From NCBI GenBank assembly GCA_003313425.1, contig NHZP01000053.1, forward strand, positions 186,001 to 250,000: a stretch of 64,000 bases of DNA. The letters run 5' to 3'. Made by a program: the position numbers and the translations under genes. Source of the stretch: Pseudopyrenochaeta lycopersici. Taxonomy: Eukaryota; Ascomycota; Dothideomycetes; Pleosporales; Pseudopyrenochaetaceae. The notes under the pieces were generated by a model. It worked only from the letters and a program-made list of their open reading frames with translations. It did not search any database and was not told where the DNA came from. Shown one piece after another: positions 57,437-64,000 of this stretch. How positions within the stretch are numbered: position 1 is the stretch's first letter; every line of letters starts with the position of its first letter.

Positions 57437-58696
57437 TCATGCAAGCTCAAGCTCAATCAAAGAATCAAGGCTGTGCGGATGTCGCCAGATGCCCACAATC
57501 TTTAAACCAGCTCCATCATAAAGTTTCTGGTGCTCTGCTTCCGTGCGATGGCGTGCTCCGAGAGCTGCCATGAGCTCCCAGTCAAGACAGGCTGCTATGT
57601 ATTAGCATACGGATAGTATTGTGATCATTGCCAACTTACTTTGCGCCCAATGAGCACCCTGGTTCGGAACCACAAAGTCGTTCACGAGCACTTTAGAATA
57701 GCCTCGCTTCATTGCAGGGACGATTGCTGCCAATATCTGAGTGTTCACTTCGTCGTTCCAGTCTTGGATAATAGAGTGAAGATAGTAAGCGCGCGCCCCC
57801 TTAATGGGCTGTTCGGTCAAGAAGTCATGTGCCATGCCCTCAGCACCGGCGCCAACATTTGCGATCTTGATGATCTCTGGTCTGTCTTGCAAAATGAGTT
57901 TGCCAGGTAGTTGATCGTTGAAAGCTTGTCTCAAACCCTCAACATCGTGTCCCGAACCACCGCCAATGTCGACCAAGAAGGGAGTACCACCCTCTGCACC
58001 ACTGATTAGTCGCTCCTTTACAGGGTAATAATCTTCAAAAAACCATCGTGGCCGACCCCTACTCCATACGTCCATCATGCTAGCAAAGCGTCGGCCCATC
58101 TCTGGGTTGAATTTCTGGAAGTATTCGAAATAATGGCTTCCTTTACAATTGTAAGCATGTTGGAATGGCCCATCAACACCCGAGTCAGGTGATTTGAAGC
58201 CATGTGATTGAAAATAGGATGGCATGGCTTGATGCACTGGCTGAAAGTTTTCTGCGATGTACAAAATGGTATCTTGATACGCTGGCTCAGCAAAGGCACT
58301 TGTCGTCGCTGTTGTTGCAAATGTATCGGGACCAGTTTCGCGAACTGTTCCCATGGCAGCGAGGTGTCGAAGCATACGCCCAACGATCACAGCATCTACC
58401 TGGTTGTCGCATTTGCTTGCGATATCCGCGACAGTTGCACCAGTTTCCGGGATCCCTTCCATTGCTTGAAAGAGCTTAATTTCCACAGCCAGCCAAAGGA
58501 TGTTTAGATGCGCTGGCTGTGCCCAAAGCAAATGCAACATGGTTTCGGAAGGGTGGCTGAGCTCTGCCATAAGACTGGCGCAAGCACCCAAAAGGCCCTC
58601 TCTTGCACCTTGTTGGCCATTCCTGAGTCCGTCGCTGAGCTCAGCGATATTGTCCAGGAGGGAGAGTGTAGATTTAGAAGGTGGGGTAGAAGTCAT
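57437..58696 (-). CDS. SAM-dependent O-methyltransferase (class II)
   Basis: Exons 58696-57640 and 57591-57437 give 403 aa; the 48 nt intron joins HWAQ to TCLDWELMAALGARHRTE, restoring the family C-terminus that ends PHSLDSLIELELA. The N-terminal winged-helix dimerisation domain (residues about 60-150) precedes the SAM site FLVDIGGGSGHDV, and ILQDRPEII and YYLHSIIQDWND with the catalytic-base histidine follow. Such enzymes methylate phenolic hydroxyls of aromatic metabolites. The ATG chosen precedes TSTPPSKSTLSLLDNI; the frame stays open for 105 codons further upstream, but that part has no family similarity and overlaps the divergent gene. Confidence 0.92.
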
Positions 58697-58937
58697 GTCT
58701 GGGTATTCCGTAGGGATTATAATGTGTTGAAACGAGCTGGGATCGGTCAGTTGTGTGACGTGAGGGCGAATACGGGAACCCCACATCGGATGATTATGGG
58801 CCGAGCGACTGGAACATACAGCCGAGCCGAACCCCGCCAGGGCGTTATCAGTATCGTGGCACCACAACCCTGCGACTTTCGCCGACTTCATGCCCGCAGG
58901 GATGGCAAATGTACGACATTGATTACAAGACGTCATA
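58697..58937. promoter_or_regulatory. Short bidirectional promoter
   Basis: 241 bases separate the ATGs of the divergent O-methyltransferase and LaeA-like methyltransferase. No cluster motif is present; a TGACGTGA-like site occurs near 58756. Confidence 0.55.
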
Positions 58938-60117
58938 ATGCAGCAAAGTCCTAAGGCGCAAAGTCGTCCGGCCGCTGATCCGTCCACTTCTACAGCGGAG
59001 TCCACAGCCACGGCGTTATCAGCGGTAGACTCTGGAATCGAGTCATCAGGCGAATATGATCAAGATAATAGCGGAAATCACTTGCTTCAGGCTCAAGATG
59101 ACACTAGCGAAGTTTCTACGGATGAAGGGTATTTAATCTTGATGGCAGCAAAGCCCGTGGCGCTGACGAAAGTGCAGCTACGCCGACTCAGATGCGTCAT
59201 CTTTCCTCTCGTCAATCTTATCTGAAGTAAGGCGCGGTGTTGAGATTGAAGGTCGTTTGTACCCGACATACGGCAAGCACGATTATGGTATGCCCATCGA
59301 TGAGAAAGAAATGGACCGGAATGACTTGCAACATCACAAATACAACCTTCTCCTTAGAGATCGGCTGTTCATTGCACCTATCTCAGATGAGCAGCTCAAC
59401 ACCGGATCTAGCCGCATCCTCGATCTCGGAACAGGGACTGGCATATGGGCTATCGATATGGCCGACAAATATTCTGCGGCAGAAGTACTAGGTGTAGACA
59501 TCGCAGCTACACAACCGCCCTTTGTTCCACCAAACTGCACGTTTGAAATCGATGATGTCGAAGAAGATTGGCCATATAGGCCTGCTCACTTCGATTTTAT
59601 TCACGGACGCGACTTGATGACCGCTGTGAGAGACTGGCCGCGCCTAATACAACAAGCATATAATCACCTCAAACCTGGCGGCTGGATCCAACTGGCAAGC
59701 ACGATTCCTGGTGCTCTTACGGACGATGACAGTATTCCACCGAACAGCGGCTATGTAGAGTGCGGGCGACTTTACTACGAAATAGCTCAAAAAATGGGAG
59801 CTCCACTGGAGGCGCCTCGAAGCTGGGCAGAACAAATGCGCGCCGCTGGCTTCAAAAATGTCCAAGACGAAGTTTACAAGCTACCCATGGGCCCATGGCC
59901 GCGGTCTAAGCGATTGCGAACCGTTGGTAGACTGGAGCAAATGATGATCTTAGAAGGCGGATTTGAAGCTTATATGTTACGGGGTTACACACAAGTACTG
60001 GGTAGGAGTGCAGAAGACTTGCAAATTATTTTGGCACTTGCTAAAAGGGAAATCCGAGATCCGAATGTGCATACTTACGTTCAATTTCACATCACGTATG
60101 GTCAGAAACCGCTGTAG
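58938..60117 (+). CDS. LaeA-like SAM-dependent methyltransferase
   Basis: Exons 58938-59128 and 59178-60117 (49 nt intron, branch GCTGAC) give 376 aa. A Ser/Thr/Glu-rich disordered N-terminus of about 80 residues leads to VRRGVEIEGRLYPTYGKHDYGMP, the SAM motif ILDLGTGTGIWAIDMAD, IDDVEEDWPY, FDFIHGRDLMTAVRDWP and LKPGGWIQLAS. This is the typical layout of the many fungal LaeA-like proteins, often next to secondary-metabolite genes, where they act on small molecules or in regulation. Divergence from an O-methyltransferase suggests a small separate metabolic unit at the right of the window. Confidence 0.9.
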
Positions 60118-60386
60118 GGAAACTGGTCGAACAAGAGCGGCCGTCGCGACTGAACACGGACACTTGGTACCGTTGCAGGGCTTTCATTAGCTTAAGATAT
60201 TTGTAATTTTCATGTTTATTTTGAAACGATATAGTACGATGGGGCCGGCTTGCGCAACAAAAGTTTCCTTCTATCAGGGTAAGACAACAAGAGTAAGCTT
60301 TCCATTTTGTATCTAAATCTCAAAACTCCTCAAAAATGACAGAAAAAATTAGAAAATTGTTTTGTCAAAGCTGTAGCACCTTGGCT

Positions 60387-61334
60387 TTACTCACCACGGT
60401 GAAGAGCCAATTGGCGCTCCAGAAGCTGGATCAACTCGTTTCGCTCGATCAAGCGCCTTTCGTAATTCGAAGTCTGCTCTTCGAGCCAATCGGCGTCCTG
60501 GAGAACAGGGGCCACAAAGAACCAATTCTCGTTCTCAGCGCTCTGAAGCACTTCGCGGATTTGTGCCTTGATACGGGCTGCGCCATACTCAGCACCATAC
60601 CGCATATGTTGGCCATTTTGTGGCCGTACAGCCCTATATAGGCGGGCAAGTAATTCGTTCATACGCGTGTGCAAAGTCCTTCTAATAGCATTCACGCAGC
60701 GGACATTCAAACGATTGTAGTCGTCTTCGGAGGCTTGGGCAGCCTGGTTGAAGCGCTCAAGTACGTCTGCAGGAAGACTTGATGGCTGGTTGCGCATTGT
60801 CCTGAATCCAACTACGATGTCGCGAATCAAGCCAGAATCGTGGGCATTTTGCCACGCGGTGATAATATCAGCATCAGACTCAGCCTCTTCCTGGTGACGC
60901 ACAAAATTACTATGACGAGATAAAGCTATTGCGACAGACTCCTCAGCAACATAGAGCGATATATGTGCTACAATCGCTTCAGCTGTGATGCTGCGGTCGT
61001 TGAGCAGCGCGGGAAGTACGGGTCGTATTCTAGCCATGAAATCAACGTCCATCTGTCTAGGTTGGGTAAAATCGCCATCTGGTCTAAATAGAACCCTTCG
61101 ATCGTTTGGGCAGGTCCCACACCGCTCGTGAGTTGATTCAAACCAACTAAGAATGCAGTTCTTGTGGAAGAAGCACCTCTCGCACGGTGCCAGCTTGACC
61201 ACGTCTTGATTGTCTTCGCAGGCGGTGATACAGATGGAGCATGTAATATCTCTAGGAATCGGCCCAGTTGCAAGCCCCTTTTCGAAGAACTCGGCTTGTG
61301 TGGGCACAGAATCACCAAATGAGGTTGAAGCCAT
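60387..61334 (-). CDS. RING-finger protein, probable E3 ubiquitin ligase
   Basis: Intronless, 315 aa. The RING is at residues 32-75: C32-x2-C35, C51-x2-C54-x2-H57-x2-C60, then C72-x2-C75 (CSICITAC, APCERCFFHKNC, CGTCP), with a Trp before the last pair (ILSWFE) as in E2-binding RINGs. The remaining 240 residues are mostly charged helices, including a C-terminal coiled coil (EEQTSNYERRLIERNELIQLL). No membrane segment is seen. The target is unknown and there is no evident link to the neighbouring methyltransferases. Confidence 0.85.
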   Translation of the reverse strand: MASTSFGDSVPTQAEFFEKGLATGPIPRDITCSICITACEDNQDVVKLAPCERCFFHKNCILSWFESTHERCGTCPNDRRVLFRPDGDFTQPRQMDVDFMARIRPVLPALLNDRSITAEAIVAHISLYVAEESVAIALSRHSNFVRHQEEAESDADIITAWQNAHDSGLIRDIVVGFRTMRNQPSSLPADVLERFNQAAQASEDDYNRLNVRCVNAIRRTLHTRMNELLARLYRAVRPQNGQHMRYGAEYGAARIKAQIREVLQSAENENWFFVAPVLQDADWLEEQTSNYERRLIERNELIQLLERQLALHRGE

Positions 61335-62163
61335 GCTGTGTTACGTTGAGCTGTTTGTGTTTTGTGAGTGTTGATTGGTATTTTTGATTTCCTGGGGGAA
61401 GGAGTAGATTTTCTGGGTTTAAATACAAAGTTGTACGCATTGTGTACCTGTGTTTTAAAGGTTGTTCTTCAAAGAACTTGTAATTTCACAGTCCTCAGTC
61501 GAGTATGTGCGCTCACAATGGTTGTGAATATCCCTTTGAAAGCCTGACACATACGAAAACTACTGTAAGATAGCATAGTTGGTTACCACTTAGAGAGACA
61601 CTTTTCCTAGCTCACTATTGGAGTCACCCCACATTACCAATACAAAGTTATTATGAACGTGACCTGACTCTTTGGATACTATTCCAAAACCATAAAAATC
61701 TCTGCTGATTTAATATTTAATGTTGAATGTGCTGTCGCGGATGACTTTAACTTAAGTAAGTGCCGACTATGCGTACACATTGATTTGCTAAATTTTTTAT
61801 TTATGTGATCTGCTATAGCTGTCCCCGAATACTAGAGGATGTATTTGTTTGTTATTTGTATGCCTACATCAGACAGTGCCTCCTTTCTAGCCGGAACAGG
61901 ACGTCGCCACTAATCTTGTTATAGCATTAACTATTATCAAGGCCTTTCTACTCTTAATGCCTATAAAAGGGCTATATATGCCTCAGAAGTACGTTTTATT
62001 GCAAACTAACCAGGAAGGCATTGATGATTCACTTTGTTTCTGCTGTGAGGCTCAAATTCATGCAAGGTCGCGTAGTCCACTACCTGAGACTTTTAACTAA
62101 AGCAATCGCTGATTCCAGCTCGTAAGAAACTGTCCTGTACGTGCTAACTATATAATTATTATA
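61335..62163. other. Gene-free flank of the transposon
   Basis: Promoter of the RING gene followed by AT-rich DNA; no gene seen. It ends with the TA (62162-62163) that is duplicated on the far side of the transposon. Confidence 0.6.
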
Positions 62164-62186
62164 ACGTGAGCAGCAAGCGAAACGCC
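62164..62186 (+). repeat. Left terminal inverted repeat
   Basis: Begins ACGTGAGCAGCAAGCGAAAC and matches the right end over 23 bases with one difference. Just inside lies a second similar block (AAGCGAAGCGCCCACC), a partial subterminal repeat. Confidence 0.85.
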
Positions 62187-63968
62187 TAGGTAAGCGAAGC
62201 GCCCACCCTACTAAGCTTTATAACTTTACACGTTAATAACTTAATCTTATAAAAAGCTATTATAGCTTATAGTAGCTTAAATTAATCCTCTACTTCTACT
62301 ATATCTTTTTTACACGTGCGCTTATTATATCTTACCTCTCTATAAGTTTTATAGCGTTAGATACTTCTTATACTAGCACCTGTTTAAGCCTTCTCTACAC
62401 GCCTCTTTACCTTAAGTTAGGTATTAACGTCCCTCTAAGTAATTAAGTCCTCTCCCTCCTCCTTTAATAGGGTCTCTCCCTGCTAGATCTACTTTTTCTT
62501 ACGCTTTTTTTACTTAGAAGTAGTTTTATTTACTTACTTAAGACTAGCTACTCTAGCTTCTAGTAACGTATATAAGTATACTTTTAATATTAATCTTTTT
62601 TTAACTTATAATACTATCTTAATAATAGAATTACGAGAAGAACTCTTATAGTTATAAATCCTCTTTATAATTAGTATTATTTAAGCTTTTATCTCCTAGG
62701 CGTTACTAGGTATTTTAGAGTGCTAGAGGGTAGGCCCTAGTAGAGGTAGTATTAGCGTGTAAGGCTTTACCTTAAGCTTTAATAGTACTACCTCTAGGCT
62801 GTGTAGGACTAGGCTAGTTACTTAGAAGCTAGATAGAATATTCTACTATAAGAATAAGGTCTTAAATACCTCCTTAAAAGAAGTTAGGAATACATTTTTA
62901 TTAATATAAGTAATATAACTGTTTACTAAGACCCTAATCTCTTACTAGTATACCTACTTTAATAGCGTAAAGTAGCTTATATTAAGTAGCTATAAGATAT
63001 AAGATAAATAGGAAGGTATATAGAGGGTAATTATCTTATTCTCCTTATATAGATCTTAGAAGGTAAGTAAATTATAGCTCTTATAGCTATTAATTACTAG
63101 TAGCTAGTAACTACTTACTATCTAGGCTATTATATGCTAGATAAAGTGCTGTAGCTAGGCTAGACTAAGTTTATTATTAGTCTATTTGTTCTTACTAAGG
63201 CTTATACGCTAGCCCTTAGATAGATTAGGTAACTAGGACTTATTATAGTTTTTAGCTTTAAAGATAATAAAGGGTAGAATTGTCTAGCCTATAGCGTTAA
63301 TACTAGTAATTAACGTTACTTACTTATAGTTACTAGGTTATATCCCTAGTAGTTAAGTACGTCTCTTAGACGTAGTTACTACCTTAACAGACCCTCCTAC
63401 GCCTATAGTAAAGCTAGTCTTATTAAAGTTATAGGTATCTTTATCTAGACGCTGTACTTAGCTTTAATATTACGTATAAGGTTAAACTAGAGGCTAATAA
63501 TAGCTAGATTACTGTATAGGACTCTCTAGTAGTCGCGTAGCTTACTTAGCTAGGATTTAATCTTAGGCTTATAAGAGACGAAGTTTCTAGCCTATTTTTC
63601 TCCTACTTAGCTACTACTATAAGTAGCTAGTAACTAATTTACTATCTTATAGAGATAAGATAGTGTAAGGGTAAATCCTCGCGCGTCTAGCTTCCTTATA
63701 TATTAGATAATTGCGTCTTCCTTATACCTGTTAAGCTTTAATAAGTTAGGTTAGCTATCGCGTTGTAAAAGCTTTTTAGCGCGTTAGTTATAGAGAGTCC
63801 TTCTAGGAATGTTATAGACTGCTGCAGCTTATTAATTACTTAATATTGCGTCTTTTTTTATTACTTAGATAGCTAAGATAATTCTATCCTTATAAGGGAG
63901 TAATTTAATATTAAGTTGTTGAGATATTGTAGTTAAAGGTAGAAGGAGGTGTAGTCTTGGCAAGAGTG

Positions 63969-63991
63969 GGCGTTTCGCTTGCCGCTCACGT
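63969..63991 (-). repeat. Right terminal inverted repeat
   Basis: Reverse complement begins ACGTGAGCGGCAAGCGAAAC, one base different from the left end over 23 bases. Confidence 0.85.
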
Positions 63992-64000
63992 TAGTATAAT

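Larger units (their letters stand above)
62164..63991. mobile_element. RIP-degraded DNA transposon, Fot1/Pogo size class
   Basis: 1828 bp bounded by inverted repeats beginning ACGTGAGC and flanked on both sides by TA (62162-62163 and 63992-63993), the target duplication of Tc1/mariner-Pogo elements. The length is that of fungal Fot1/Pot2-type elements (about 1.8-1.9 kb). The inside is saturated with TA, CTTA and TAG words, CpA and TpG are nearly absent, and no frame survives, as expected after repeat-induced point mutation. The transposase is unrecognisable, so the superfamily rests on ends, size and target site. Confidence 0.82.

Noticed and set aside
58697..59011. N-terminal extension of the O-methyltransferase by 105 residues
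   Set aside because: The frame is open, but it has no family similarity, overlaps the divergent LaeA-like coding start and would leave no promoter.
1..64000. CRISPR array, rRNA, tRNA or prokaryotic operon signals
   Set aside because: None was recognised, and the spliced genes show a fungal nuclear origin.

Overview
The window is nuclear DNA of a filamentous ascomycete (Pezizomycotina). Genes lie on both strands and most are split by 40-120 nt introns with GTRNGT donors, CTNAC-like branch points and YAG acceptors. The protein families are typical of this group: LaeA-like methyltransferases, DUF3425 bZIPs, DHA1 and sugar MFS transporters, 3CxxC zinc fingers. A TA-rich, CpA/TpG-depleted transposon relic at the right end looks like the product of RIP. 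Genus cannot be assigned. Gene models were built by hand from splice signals and frame; almost every multi-exon model closes exactly in frame.

Left part (1-17 kb): a TA-rich gene-free stretch, a secreted tyrosinase (-), a small secreted protein (+), an indoleamine 2,3-dioxygenase-like protein (+), a DHA1 MFS exporter (+), a 3CxxC zinc-finger protein (-) and an RNase III-like protein that has lost its catalytic carboxylates (-).

Central part (17.1-54 kb): a dense block of about 19 genes with no PKS, NRPS, terpene synthase or prenyltransferase. In order: aldehyde dehydrogenase, NAD-epimerase-type reductase, sugar MFS, AtuA/DUF1446 protein, two tandem bZIP-DUF3425 regulators, SDR, succinate-semialdehyde-type dehydrogenase, sugar MFS, EthD protein, second SDR, Baeyer-Villiger monooxygenase, unknown protein, old yellow enzyme, zinc alcohol dehydrogenase, third sugar MFS, APH-fold kinase, second zinc alcohol dehydrogenase, metallo-beta-lactamase-fold hydrolase. 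Nearly every intergenic promoter here carries a palindrome CATGA(G/C)TCATG or a close variant, an AP-1/Gcn4-type bZIP site. I read this as one co-regulated, probably catabolic, gene cluster: import, alcohol/ketone oxidation, enone reduction, Baeyer-Villiger oxidation to ester or lactone, hydrolysis, oxidation of the released hydroxy acid or aldehyde, and a kinase step resembling 4-hydroxyacyl-CoA kinases. Its substrate is unknown.

Right part (54-64 kb): a gene-poor interval, a hypothetical protein, an O-methyltransferase divergent from a LaeA-like methyltransferase, a RING-finger protein, a gene-poor stretch, and a 1.83 kb Fot1/Pogo-sized DNA transposon with matching terminal inverted repeats and TA target duplications, heavily mutated by RIP.
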